Assembly: GCF_900142015.1 (NCBI RefSeq)
Contig: NZ_FQZN01000009.1
Coordinates: 1-64,000, forward strand
DNA length: 64,000 bases
Source: Bacteroides stercorirosoris
GTDB taxonomy: Bacteria > Bacteroidota > Bacteroidia > Bacteroidales > Bacteroidaceae
Reading direction: 5' to 3'
Part shown: positions 26,043 to 34,713 of the stretch, in pieces
How positions within the stretch are numbered: the stretch's first letter is position 1
How the letters are laid out: each line of letters begins with the position of its first letter
The notes under the pieces: model-generated
The model's database searches: none
What the model saw: only the letters and a program-made list of their open reading frames with translations
What the model was told of the DNA's origin: nothing
Translations under genes and position numbers: made by a program

Positions 26043-27032
26043 ATGAGATACTCCGTCATCATCCCTGTATACAACCGTCCCGATGAGGTAGACGAACTGT
26101 TGGAAAGTCTGACGCAACAAACCTTCAAGGACTTCGAAGTAGTGGTTGTGGAAGACGGTTCATCCATCCCCTGTAAGGAAACAGTAGAAAAATATCAGAA
26201 AGAACTGGATATACACTATTACGACAAGCCCAACTCCGGCCCCGGACAAAGTCGGAACTACGGTGCGGAGCGAAGCCTCGGAGAATATCTGATTATACTG
26301 GACTCCGACTGCATACTACCCAAAGGCTATCTCTCCGCCATCGAGCAAGAACTTCAAACCTCCCACGCCGACGCCTTCGGCGGACCGGACCGCGCACATG
26401 AATCTTTCACCGACATACAGAAAGCCATCAATTACTCCATGACTTCTTTCTTCACCACCGGAGGCATCCGCGGGGGAAAGAAGAAAATGGATAAATTCTA
26501 TCCGCGAAGCTTCAATATGGGAGTCAGACGGGACGCATACACTGCACTTGGAGGCTTCTCCAAAATGAGGTTCGGAGAAGACATTGACTTCAGCATCCGG
26601 ATATTCAAAGGCGGTTATCAGTGTCGGCTGTTCCCGGATGCGTGGGTATATCACAAGCGGCGCACGGACTTGAAGAAGTTCTTCAAACAAGTGCACAATT
26701 CGGGGATTGCACGCATCAATCTGTACAAGAAGTACCCGGAATCACTGAAGATTGTCCACCTCCTGCCGGCAGCATTCACGCTTGGCGTGGCAATACTGTT
26801 GCTCGGCGCTCCGTTCTGCCTTTATAGTCTGACGCCCATCGCGCTATATGCGCTATTGGTATGCGCCGACTCCGCCATCCAAAACCGGAGTTTGCTTATC
26901 GGCATTTACTCCATTGCCGCTTCTTTCATCCAACTCATCGGCTACGGTACCGGCTTCTGGCGGGCATGGTGGAACCGTTGCATACGGGGCAAAGATGAAT
27001 TTGAAGCATTCAAAAAGAACTTTTATAAGTGA
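26043..27032 (+). CDS. Family 2 glycosyltransferase, membrane-anchored
   Basis: A 329-residue protein whose first 230 residues form a GT-A fold: SVIIPVYNRPDEVDELLESL, VVVVEDGSS, the metal-binding LILDSDC-like block (IILDSDC), and FGEDIDFSIRI as the later acceptor-side motif. Residues 240-310 hold two to three membrane segments. It probably adds a sugar to an envelope glycan or lipid-linked acceptor; donor and acceptor cannot be told. radC follows after 19 bases. Confidence 0.88.
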   Translation: MRYSVIIPVYNRPDEVDELLESLTQQTFKDFEVVVVEDGSSIPCKETVEKYQKELDIHYYDKPNSGPGQSRNYGAERSLGEYLIILDSDCILPKGYLSAIEQELQTSHADAFGGPDRAHESFTDIQKAINYSMTSFFTTGGIRGGKKKMDKFYPRSFNMGVRRDAYTALGGFSKMRFGEDIDFSIRIFKGGYQCRLFPDAWVYHKRRTDLKKFFKQVHNSGIARINLYKKYPESLKIVHLLPAAFTLGVAILLLGAPFCLYSLTPIALYALLVCADSAIQNRSLLIGIYSIAASFIQLIGYGTGFWRAWWNRCIRGKDEFEAFKKNFYK

Positions 27033-27051
27033 TGAACGATTAGCGATTAGT

Positions 27052-27738
27052 ATGGAAAAACTAAATATCAACCAGTGGGCGGAAGAAGACCGTCCGCGGG
27101 AGAAGATGATACTGAAAGGCGCGGAGGCTTTGAGCGATGCCGAACTTCTCGCCATCCTTATCGGTTCAGGAAATACAGAGGAAAGCGCAGTAACTTTGAT
27201 GCAACGGGTACTTGCCGAATGCGGAAACGACTTGAATCAATTGGGAAGATGGGAAGTACGCGACTTCTCCCGCTTCAAAGGCTTCGGACCCGCCAAAAGC
27301 ATCACCATCATGGCGGCAATGGAACTGGGCAAACGCCGCAAACTACAAGAACGGCCGGAACGCGCCACAGTCCGTTCTTCACAGGACATTTACGAACTCT
27401 TCCACCCTTTGCTCTGCGACCTGGCTTACGAAGAATTCTGGGTATTGCTGCTCAACCAGTCTTCACGCGTCATCGAGAAAACACGCATCAGCCGCGGCGG
27501 CATCGACCAGACCACCGCCGACGTACGCAGCATCCTGCGCGAAGCACTGATACAACGCGCCACGCAGATAGCCCTTGTACACAACCACCCTTCCGGCACC
27601 CCCCGCCCAAGCACCGACGACCAACGCCTGACGCAACTCGTGCAAAAGGGAGCGCAAACGATGAACATCCGCCTCATCGACCACGTTATTGTCACGGACG
27701 GGAGATATTACAGTTTCAATGATGAAGGAATGATTTAA
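27052..27738 (+). CDS. radC: DNA repair protein RadC homolog
   Basis: A 228-residue protein with an N-terminal helix-hairpin-helix part (FSRFKGFGPAKSITIMAAMELG) and a C-terminal JAB/MPN metalloprotease-like domain with HNHPSGTPRPSTDD. Start set at MEKLNINQWAEEDRPREKM, the normal family beginning; the longer open frame lies inside the glycosyltransferase gene. Its biochemical role is unsettled despite the name. Confidence 0.93.
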   Translation: MEKLNINQWAEEDRPREKMILKGAEALSDAELLAILIGSGNTEESAVTLMQRVLAECGNDLNQLGRWEVRDFSRFKGFGPAKSITIMAAMELGKRRKLQERPERATVRSSQDIYELFHPLLCDLAYEEFWVLLLNQSSRVIEKTRISRGGIDQTTADVRSILREALIQRATQIALVHNHPSGTPRPSTDDQRLTQLVQKGAQTMNIRLIDHVIVTDGRYYSFNDEGMI

Positions 27739-27765
27739 ATGATGGTGTTTTTCAAAACCCGTTCT

Positions 27766-27796
27766 TTTGTAGTCTCAATTAATTTCTTTAGTTTTG
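27766..27796 (+). promoter_or_regulatory. Promoter of the SufT-like gene
   Basis: TTTG (27766-27769), 19 bases, then TAGTTTTG (27789-27796), matching the -33/-7 consensus, 20 bases before the start. Confidence 0.65.
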
Positions 27797-27816
27797 CCTG
27801 ACTAAACCATACGAAT

Positions 27817-28128
27817 ATGACCAAGTTTGAAATAGAAGAGAAAATAGTAGCGATGCTCAAGACTGTATTCGACCCGGAAATCCCGGTAAACGTATACGAC
27901 TTGGGACTTATCTACAAGATAGATCTCTCCGACAACGGAGAAGTAAATATCGACATGACCTTAACAGCTCCCAACTGTCCAGCTGCCGACTTCATCATGG
28001 AAGATGTGCGCCAGAGAGTTGAATCGGTTGACGGTGTCACTGCCGCCACCATCAATCTGGTGTTTGAGCCGGAATGGGACAAGGATATGATGAGTGAAGA
28101 AGCCAAACTGGAATTGGGCTTTTTATAA
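27817..28128 (+). CDS. MIP18/SufT-like iron-sulfur assembly protein
   Basis: A 103-residue single-domain protein (DUF59) with TVFDPEIPVNVYDLGLIYKI and MTLTAPNCPAADFI, including the conserved Cys of that loop. The family helps deliver Fe-S clusters to target proteins. No suf genes are next to it. lpxH follows after 22 bases and is likely on the same transcript. Confidence 0.9.
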   Translation: MTKFEIEEKIVAMLKTVFDPEIPVNVYDLGLIYKIDLSDNGEVNIDMTLTAPNCPAADFIMEDVRQRVESVDGVTAATINLVFEPEWDKDMMSEEAKLELGFL

Positions 28129-28150
28129 CGCAAACTTTAAACCCAGAAGT

Positions 28151-28915
28151 ATGAAGAACGTATATTTCCTTTCGGACGCACACCTCGGCTCCCGCGCCAT
28201 TGAACACGGACGCACTCAGGAACGACGCCTCGTTAATTTTCTCGACAGTATCAAGCACAAAGCATCTGCCGTGTATTTGTTAGGAGATATGTTCGACTTC
28301 TGGTATGAATTCAAAACCGTTGTGCCCAAAGGTTACACCCGTTTTTTGGGCAAACTGTCCGAACTGACGGATATGGGAGTGGAGGTACATTTCTTCACTG
28401 GCAATCACGACATCTGGTGTGCCGACTACCTGACCACAGAGTGCGGCGTCATCATGCACCGTGAACCGCTCACCACAGAAATATATGGCAAGGAGTTCTA
28501 CCTCGCACACGGTGATGGTTTGGGCGACCCGGACAAGAAGTTCAAACTGCTGCGCTCCATGTTTCACAGCGAATTCCTGCAAATCCTGTTCTCTGCCATC
28601 CACCCCCGTTGGAGTATGGAGTGGGGACTGAACTGGGCAAAGCACAGCCGCCAGAAACGTGTTGACGGCAAAGAACCCGATTATATGGGCGAAGACAAAG
28701 AGTTCTTGATACTCTACACAAAAGAGTACCTGAAAAGCCACCCGAACATCAACTTCTTCATTTACGGCCATCGCCACATCGAGCTGGACCTGATGTTAAG
28801 CGCCACAGCACGCATCACGATATTAGGAGACTGGATTAATTTCTTCTCTTATGCCGTCTTTGATGGCGAGAATTTCTTCCTCGAAAACTTCATCGAAGGA
28901 GAAACCCGGCTGTAA
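28151..28915 (+). CDS. lpxH: UDP-2,3-diacylglucosamine diphosphatase LpxH
   Basis: A 254-residue calcineurin-like phosphoesterase for lipid A synthesis. The metal-binding blocks are complete: FLSDAHLGSR, LLGDMFDFW, FTGNHDIW, LAHGDGLG and YGHRH. Start set at MKNVYFLSDAHLG, since the family begins there. It is a membrane-peripheral enzyme. The deacetylase-like gene follows after 25 bases. Confidence 0.93.
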   Translation: MKNVYFLSDAHLGSRAIEHGRTQERRLVNFLDSIKHKASAVYLLGDMFDFWYEFKTVVPKGYTRFLGKLSELTDMGVEVHFFTGNHDIWCADYLTTECGVIMHREPLTTEIYGKEFYLAHGDGLGDPDKKFKLLRSMFHSEFLQILFSAIHPRWSMEWGLNWAKHSRQKRVDGKEPDYMGEDKEFLILYTKEYLKSHPNINFFIYGHRHIELDLMLSATARITILGDWINFFSYAVFDGENFFLENFIEGETRL

Positions 28916-28940
28916 TTCCTGTTCTCGTAAATCATCTGAT

Positions 28941-30371
28941 ATGAACCTGTCAAGACTGAAACTTTCCTTCACCGTATGCCTGTTTGCCATAAGCATCTTT
29001 CCGGCATGGGGACAATTCACCCAACCCGCCCCTACCCTTGTTATTCGCATTGATGATCTCGGAGCTTTCCACTCTGTTAACGAAGCCTGCATACAGACCT
29101 ATCAGTCGGGAATTGCCCGCTCTGTAGAAGTGATGCCCGTAGCTGCCTGGTATCCGGAAGCCGTCTGCCTGTTGAAAGAAAATCCGGGACTGGACGTAGG
29201 ATTGCATTTAGTCATTACCAGCGAATGGGAGAATGTAAAGTGGCGTCCATTGACACATTGCCCCAGTCTGACGGATGAGAACGGATACTTTTATCCAATG
29301 ATGGGACCTAATCCGGCATATCCGGGACAGTCGGTTATGGAAAATAAATGGGACTTGAAGGAAGTGGAGCAGGAATTTCGTGCACAGATAGAGATGGCAT
29401 TGAAAAATATCCCTCAACTCAGTCATCTGACGGGGCATATGCTATCCACAGGGTTCACCAAAGAAGTAAATGAAATGGTGCTGCGCCTAGCAAAAGAATA
29501 TCATCTTCCCTCCATCGACCGTATGGACTCACCGGAAAATTATCAGTTTACCTATATCGGTTATGACGGTCCGAGCCGGACAAGCGCCGAAAAGGAAGAA
29601 AGCTTTATCCGTTCACTAAACAAGTTGGAGGCGGGTAAACGTTACCTGTTTCTTGACCACCCGGCACTGGACAATGAAGAAATGCATCCTGTCTTCCATA
29701 TCGGCTATGAAAATGTAGCGCTCGACCGCCAAGGAGTGACGGATTTACTCACCAGCCCGCGTGTAAAACAAACCATTGAAGATAAAGGCATCAAGCTGAT
29801 TTCCATCAATCAGCTAACGAAAGGTCTCCCCCGTGCCACCACTCCCGGGAAACTGGGAAAAGCGATGGAAAAATATCTGAAAGCGGCACAGCAAAACAAC
29901 CAAGACCTGCACAGCATCATGATTGTGCAACATGGCAACATTCTTGCCGAAGAATGGACTTGCGGGCAGGATAAGGAATCTGCAAGCTATATATGGATAG
30001 ACTCCACAAACGACAAGGAGAAACTCGCTGATTATTTATACCCGCACCTGTTTCGTCCGTTAGGCATTGTTGGCGTGAAGTTTCAGGCAAACCTGCAAAA
30101 CACCAATCGCAGTGGTTGGAACCTGTTCTTCAAAACGGAAGACCTTGCCAAAATGGGACAACTCTTCCTGCAAAAAGGAAAATGGAACGGTCGGCAGATA
30201 TTGTCGGAAGAGTGGACCGCCAAAGCATCCGCTTACTGTGCCGACGGAGTAAACGGGCAATACGTCCTTGTCATTCCGGAAAAGGATGCCGTAATTGCAG
30301 TGAAGGCACACACCGGAAACGAACAAATTAAGCTGGATTTAATTCGAAAGCACCTGCTTCCGGCACTCTAA
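28941..30371 (+). CDS. ChbG-type deacetylase fused to degenerate serine hydrolase
   Basis: A 476-residue exported protein. After a signal peptide (cleavage near PAWGQ), residues 31-300 form a YdjC/ChbG-like sugar deacetylase with IRIDDLG (Asp38, Asp39), DVGLHL (His89) and SHLTGH (His162, His166), the expected metal ligands. Residues 303-476 match the beginning and end of a class C beta-lactamase-like serine hydrolase (LHSIMIVQHGNILAEEW, then YPHLFRPLGI, then KTEDLAKMGQLFLQKGKW and PEKDAVIAV). The middle, with the SxxK and YxN catalytic motifs, is missing. The start follows the signal peptide; an earlier Met overlaps lpxH. Confidence 0.8.
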   Translation: MNLSRLKLSFTVCLFAISIFPAWGQFTQPAPTLVIRIDDLGAFHSVNEACIQTYQSGIARSVEVMPVAAWYPEAVCLLKENPGLDVGLHLVITSEWENVKWRPLTHCPSLTDENGYFYPMMGPNPAYPGQSVMENKWDLKEVEQEFRAQIEMALKNIPQLSHLTGHMLSTGFTKEVNEMVLRLAKEYHLPSIDRMDSPENYQFTYIGYDGPSRTSAEKEESFIRSLNKLEAGKRYLFLDHPALDNEEMHPVFHIGYENVALDRQGVTDLLTSPRVKQTIEDKGIKLISINQLTKGLPRATTPGKLGKAMEKYLKAAQQNNQDLHSIMIVQHGNILAEEWTCGQDKESASYIWIDSTNDKEKLADYLYPHLFRPLGIVGVKFQANLQNTNRSGWNLFFKTEDLAKMGQLFLQKGKWNGRQILSEEWTAKASAYCADGVNGQYVLVIPEKDAVIAVKAHTGNEQIKLDLIRKHLLPAL

Positions 30372-30485
30372 ACAGATACTTCACCGATTTAATCTTCTGT
30401 AAATAGATACGGGAAAACATGATTGCCCGGAACTTTTTGCAAGTAATCTTGTAGTAATATCATAAACCATTAAAGCTTATTTGTT

Positions 30486-30695
30486 ATGGATGATATGATT
30501 TACAGAAACGATGCGATTGCCGAAGAGAATATTGACCCGCATGGTCGGCCGGCAAAGGATAAGTTTGAAGAATTCAGTGAAGAAGTTTCCGAGCATACAG
30601 ACCTCGGATATAAGGATCAAAAGGTTAAATCCAAGAAGGAACGGAAAGAACGCCTCAAAGAAATAGACGAAGTGATTGAGGAAGACTTAAAGTAG
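30486..30695 (+). CDS. Small charged hypothetical protein
   Basis: A 69-residue soluble protein rich in Lys, Glu and Asp, with a predicted C-terminal helix (KSKKERKERLKEIDEVIEED). No signal peptide. It has a normal codon pattern. I do not recognise a family. It stands alone, and its stop codon is the first triplet of a 24-bp perfect inverted repeat. Confidence 0.65.
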   Translation: MDDMIYRNDAIAEENIDPHGRPAKDKFEEFSEEVSEHTDLGYKDQKVKSKKERKERLKEIDEVIEEDLK

Positions 30696-30769
30696 TTAGA
30701 AGTTACGAGCTACAAGTGGCTAGCTACGCAATTACACTGCATAGCCTTGTAGCTCGTAACTTCTAACTA
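30693..30769. terminator. 24-bp perfect inverted repeat, probable bidirectional terminator
   Basis: The arms 30693-30716 and 30746-30769 are exact reverse complements (TAGTTAGAAGTTACGAGCTA onward) around a 29-base loop. The repeat fills the space between two convergent genes. There is no long U-run, so termination is inferred from position. Confidence 0.65.
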
Positions 30770-30771
30770 TA

Positions 30772-32172
30772 TTACTTGTACCCCGCAACTTTTGCTATAC
30801 GTTTTGGGATTTCCGTATTGTCATACTTGCCTGCAAATTCTTTGGAGCCTGCGCCCACTGCATATACAGGAACATATCCCGCAGTATGGCTACCGCTTGT
30901 CCAGCCCACCATAGCAATCTGGCTCATGACTTTCCTTGCAGAAGCGGCCAGCGGCTCAGTCTTCGAATAAAGAGTTTCCTCAAAGACCACTTTATTCTTC
31001 ACGAACGACTGTTCAAATTCATCACGCAACATCTTTTCCTGTTCCCAAGTCAAAGGCAGTTCTTTCCAGAAGCCCATCTTTTCAGCTAACAAAGCTTTAG
31101 CATCTTCCCAGGTCACATTATGTCCTTTCGCTTTGCGCAAGTCAGTGATGGCAGTAGAAAGCAGGTCTTGAGACTGTTTCTGATTTTTCAGAGCTTTCAG
31201 GTGCAGTTCATATTTGCCTGTACCCAGTCCTAAACCACCGGTTTCATGGTCGGCAGTTACCACAATCAAGGTTTCTTTCGGATGTTTCTTATAGAATTCG
31301 TAAGCCACTTTGATGGCATTGTCCATATCAATCACTTCTTCGAAAGTTGTGGCAGGGTCGTTAGAGTGACAAGACCAGTCAATTTTTCCACCTTCTACCA
31401 TCAGGAAGAAACCTTTGTTCTTGCCTTTGGTAAGGAAAGAAATAGCGCTTTCTGTGATTTCAGCAAGAGTCAGGTCACCTTCCTTGCGGTCAATAGAATA
31501 GGGCAAACAAGAAGGAGTAGCACCGTCCTTCTGAATCAAAACCATCTTGTCGGCCTGAGCAGCCTTAGACTTAAAATCATCCACACCTTTTGCAATAGTA
31601 TAACCGGCTTCCTCGATGATAGGGAAAATACTTGGAGCCTCTTTCTTTTCGGCGGTAGTAGTCGGCTTCAGGAAACCTCCGCCTGCATAGAAATCAAAAC
31701 CTGCCTTCGGCAAATCAAGGGCAATTTCATAATACATATTACGGTTGGGCTGGTGAGCATAGAAAGCGGCAGGAGTAGCATGGTCTATGCTGACACTGGT
31801 GGTTACACCTACTTTCTTTCCGGCTTTCTTAGCCTTTTCGGCAACAGACTGGAGCACATTCTTCTGATCGTCCATTCCGATAGCACCGTTATAAGTTTTC
31901 ACTCCGGTAGCAAGGGCTGTTCCGGCAGCGGAAGAATCGGTAACGGAGTTGGTGGCGGAAAAAGTAGTGGCAACGCCTACAGCCGGAAACTGGGTAAACA
32001 GCAATGGAGTTACGCCGATGCGTCCTTCCTGTTCAGCCAGATACATTTCCGTACCATTCACCTGGTTTACTCCCATTCCATCACCGATGAAATAAAATAC
32101 ATACTTTGCCTGTTGCGCATACGTCATACCTGTCAACAAGACAAAAAACAATAAATACGTAAGTCTTTTCAT
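30772..32172 (-). CDS. phoA: Alkaline phosphatase
   Basis: A 466-residue periplasmic metalloenzyme that removes phosphate from organic esters. After a signal peptide (ending TYAQ) come the metal site FIGDGMG, the nucleophile block SVTDSSAAGTALATG (Ser80), HATPAAFYAH, VEGGKIDWSCHSND, TADHETGG, and a final SGSHTAGYVPVYAVG block. The length is typical. It has a -7 box at 32216-32223 and no Pho box that I can recognise. Confidence 0.93.
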   Translation of the reverse strand: MKRLTYLLFFVLLTGMTYAQQAKYVFYFIGDGMGVNQVNGTEMYLAEQEGRIGVTPLLFTQFPAVGVATTFSATNSVTDSSAAGTALATGVKTYNGAIGMDDQKNVLQSVAEKAKKAGKKVGVTTSVSIDHATPAAFYAHQPNRNMYYEIALDLPKAGFDFYAGGGFLKPTTTAEKKEAPSIFPIIEEAGYTIAKGVDDFKSKAAQADKMVLIQKDGATPSCLPYSIDRKEGDLTLAEITESAISFLTKGKNKGFFLMVEGGKIDWSCHSNDPATTFEEVIDMDNAIKVAYEFYKKHPKETLIVVTADHETGGLGLGTGKYELHLKALKNQKQSQDLLSTAITDLRKAKGHNVTWEDAKALLAEKMGFWKELPLTWEQEKMLRDEFEQSFVKNKVVFEETLYSKTEPLAASARKVMSQIAMVGWTSGSHTAGYVPVYAVGAGSKEFAGKYDNTEIPKRIAKVAGYK

Positions 32173-32215
32173 AAATTGATATATTTAAAGTAGTTTGAAT
32201 AAATCAAAGGGAAAA

Positions 32216-32223
32216 CAAAGATA
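32216..32223 (-). promoter_or_regulatory. Candidate -7 box of phoA
   Basis: The minus strand reads TATCTTTG, 43 bases before the phoA start. No -33 TTTG is evident. Confidence 0.45.
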
Positions 32224-32258
32224 AGGATTTTAAACCAGTGACGGAGCAGATATTGTTA

Positions 32259-32303
32259 AAAAAATAATGCCGGAAGACAATCTGCATTGCTTCCGGCATT
32301 ATT
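32259..32303 (-). terminator. Terminator of pta-ackA
   Basis: AATAATGCCGGAAG (32263-32276) pairs with CTTCCGGCATTATT (32290-32303), and on the minus strand a T-run follows. It lies 40 bases after the ackA stop. Confidence 0.85.
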
Positions 32304-32342
32304 GTTACATCGCTGTTGCGATGCTATCTACTTTTAAAAGGA

Positions 32343-33545
32343 TTATTTCTTGTTCAGAATATCCATTGTATCCGAGGCAATCATCAGTTCCTCGTCAGTC
32401 GGGATAACCACAACCTTCACCTTGGAATCTTCAGCAGAGATCACAGCTTCTTCGCCACGGATTTTGTTCTTTTCCTGATCCAGTTTCACGCCCATGAACT
32501 CCAGACCTTCACATGCACCGGCGCGACAAGAAGCCTGGTTCTCGCCTACACCACCGGTGAACACGATAATATCCACACCACCCAAAGCAGCAGCATAAGC
32601 ACCGATATATTTCTTGATACGATAGAAGTACATTTTCTCAGTCAGGATAGCCATATCATTGTCACCTGCAGCTACAGCAGATTCCAGTTCACGCATATCG
32701 CTGGACACGCCGAAGATGCCCATCACACCACTCTTCTTGTTCAACAGGTCGGACACACCGGTAGCAGTCAGGTTCTCTTTTTCCATGATGAAAGTTACGG
32801 CGCCCGCATCAATGTCACCACTACGGGTACCCATCATCAAACCTTCCAACGGTGTCAGCCCCATACTGGTGTCCATGCTCTTGCCATCTTTGACAGCAGT
32901 GATAGAGCCGCCGTTACCAATGTGGCAGGTAATGATTTTCTTTCCTTCCGGATTCACACCCAGATATTCGCACACACGTTTTGAAACGTAACGGTGAGAA
33001 GTTCCGTGGAAGCCATAACGGCGCACACCATATTTCTTGTAAAGTTCGTAAGGGATGGCATACAGATAAGCATAGTCCGGCATAGTCTGATGGAATGCTG
33101 TATCAAACACACCAATCTGCGGTACGTTCGGCAGGATAGCAGAGATAGCGTTCACACCTTTCAGGTTGGCGGGGTTATGAAGCGGAGCCAAATCATTGCA
33201 AGCAGTGAAAGCATCCAGAACTTCCTGAGTCAGCAATACGGATTCGCTGAATTTCTCACCACCATGCACCATACGGTGACCCACTGCATTTATTTCGTTC
33301 AAAGACTTGATGGCACCATATTCGGGACTGGTCAATGTATCCAGAATAAATTCTACTCCTACGGTATGTTCAGGAATATCTTTCTCCAATATCTTCTTTT
33401 CGCCATTAGGCAAAGTGAATTTAAGGAAAGAGCCTTGCAGACCGATTTTTTCAATGCCACCTTGTGCGATAACTTCCTTATGATCCATATCAAACAACTT
33501 ATATTTGATGGACGAGCTACCGCAGTTCAAAACTAAGACTTTCAT
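32343..33545 (-). CDS. ackA: Acetate kinase
   Basis: A 400-residue enzyme making ATP from acetyl phosphate, releasing acetate. The signatures VLNCGSSSIKYKLF and the GFHGTSHRYV and HIGNGGSI nucleotide-binding blocks are present, and the end VIPTDEELMIASDT is typical. It follows pta by 21 bases, the standard acetate fermentation pair. Confidence 0.97.
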   Translation of the reverse strand: MKVLVLNCGSSSIKYKLFDMDHKEVIAQGGIEKIGLQGSFLKFTLPNGEKKILEKDIPEHTVGVEFILDTLTSPEYGAIKSLNEINAVGHRMVHGGEKFSESVLLTQEVLDAFTACNDLAPLHNPANLKGVNAISAILPNVPQIGVFDTAFHQTMPDYAYLYAIPYELYKKYGVRRYGFHGTSHRYVSKRVCEYLGVNPEGKKIITCHIGNGGSITAVKDGKSMDTSMGLTPLEGLMMGTRSGDIDAGAVTFIMEKENLTATGVSDLLNKKSGVMGIFGVSSDMRELESAVAAGDNDMAILTEKMYFYRIKKYIGAYAAALGGVDIIVFTGGVGENQASCRAGACEGLEFMGVKLDQEKNKIRGEEAVISAEDSKVKVVVIPTDEELMIASDTMDILNKK

Positions 33546-33566
33546 TTTATATATCAGATTTAATGG

Positions 33567-34583
33567 TTATTTTTGATTTTTCGCTGCAATAGCCTGATTA
33601 GCTGTAATAGCGATCATGCGATAAACATCTTCGATAGAGCAACCACGTGACAAGTCGTTCACCGGACGGGCAACCCCCTGCAGAATAGGACCAACCGCAT
33701 CTGCATGACCTAAACGCTGTACCAGTTTATAAGAGATATTACCTACCTCAAGACTCGGCACAATCAGTACATTTGCATTACCAGCAATGGCAGAACCCGG
33801 TGCTTTGCTCGCTCCTACTTCCGGAACCAATGCAGCATCAGCCTGCAATTCTCCGTCAATAGCCAAATCCGGATCCATTTCCTTAGCAAGCTTCACAGCT
33901 TCAACTACCTTATCCACAACTTCATGTTTAGCAGAACCTTTGGTTGAGAAGCTGAGCATAGCCACCTTCGGATCCATACCTACTACAGCCTTAGCCGTAC
34001 GGGCTGTGCAGACAGCAATCTGTGCCAGTTGTTCAGCATCAGGAACCGGAGTAACAGCAACGTCACCCATTACCAAAATACCATTCTTTCCATATTCGGG
34101 AGCATGTGTCAACAGCAACATCGCACCGGATACACAAGTGATGCCCGGAGTCGTCTTAATGATTTGCAAAGCCGGACGAAGCACATCACCCGTAGTGTTA
34201 CGTGCACCAGCCAACTGACCGTCAGCATCACCATTCTTAATAATCAGACAGCCCAGGTAGAGCGGATTAACCACCAGCTTACGAGCCTCCTCAATGGTCA
34301 TACCTTTCTTCTTACGCAGTTCACACAACAATTGTGCATACTCTTCTTTCTTCGGATGATTTTCCGGATCGATGATTGTAGCCTTGTTGATGTTCCCAAG
34401 TCCCCATTCCGTTGCACAAGCATTGATCTCATCCGGATTACCCAGAAGAATCAGGTCAGCAACTCCGTCTGTCAAAATTTGATTGGCAGCTTTCAAAGTA
34501 CGTTCTTCCGTACCTTCAGGAAGAACAATACGTTGGCGGTCGGCTTTCGCCCGCTCAACGATTTCATTAATTAATCTCTGCAT
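33567..34583 (-). CDS. pta: Phosphate acetyltransferase
   Basis: A 338-residue enzyme that converts acetyl-CoA to acetyl phosphate. It has the short, single-domain form, without the N-terminal regulatory part of the E. coli protein. The family blocks RIVLPEGTEERTL, GARNTTGDVLRPALQ and VNDLSRGCS are present. It is first in the pta-ackA pair. Confidence 0.96.
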   Translation of the reverse strand: MQRLINEIVERAKADRQRIVLPEGTEERTLKAANQILTDGVADLILLGNPDEINACATEWGLGNINKATIIDPENHPKKEEYAQLLCELRKKKGMTIEEARKLVVNPLYLGCLIIKNGDADGQLAGARNTTGDVLRPALQIIKTTPGITCVSGAMLLLTHAPEYGKNGILVMGDVAVTPVPDAEQLAQIAVCTARTAKAVVGMDPKVAMLSFSTKGSAKHEVVDKVVEAVKLAKEMDPDLAIDGELQADAALVPEVGASKAPGSAIAGNANVLIVPSLEVGNISYKLVQRLGHADAVGPILQGVARPVNDLSRGCSIEDVYRMIAITANQAIAAKNQK

Positions 34584-34630
34584 ATATATAAATTGTGTAT
34601 AAAAATCCAGTAGACGTGTTATTCACGCCG

Positions 34631-34638
34631 CAAAAGTA
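34631..34638 (-). promoter_or_regulatory. Candidate -7 box of pta-ackA
   Basis: The minus strand reads TACTTTTG, 48 bases before the pta start, in an AT-rich spacer. Confidence 0.5.
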
Positions 34639-34713
34639 CACAATTTTGCAATATCAACATTGCAATTCGGGGCATTTTTATACCCCGAACTGCAATTATT
34701 ATAAAATTTAACA

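Noticed and set aside
27075..27722. 215-codon plus-strand frame in radC
   Set aside because: It is a +1 shadow of radC with an Arg/Pro/His-rich, low-complexity composition.
29850..30371. Active beta-lactamase or serine hydrolase
   Set aside because: The SxxK and YxN catalytic region is missing, so resistance or hydrolysis cannot be claimed.
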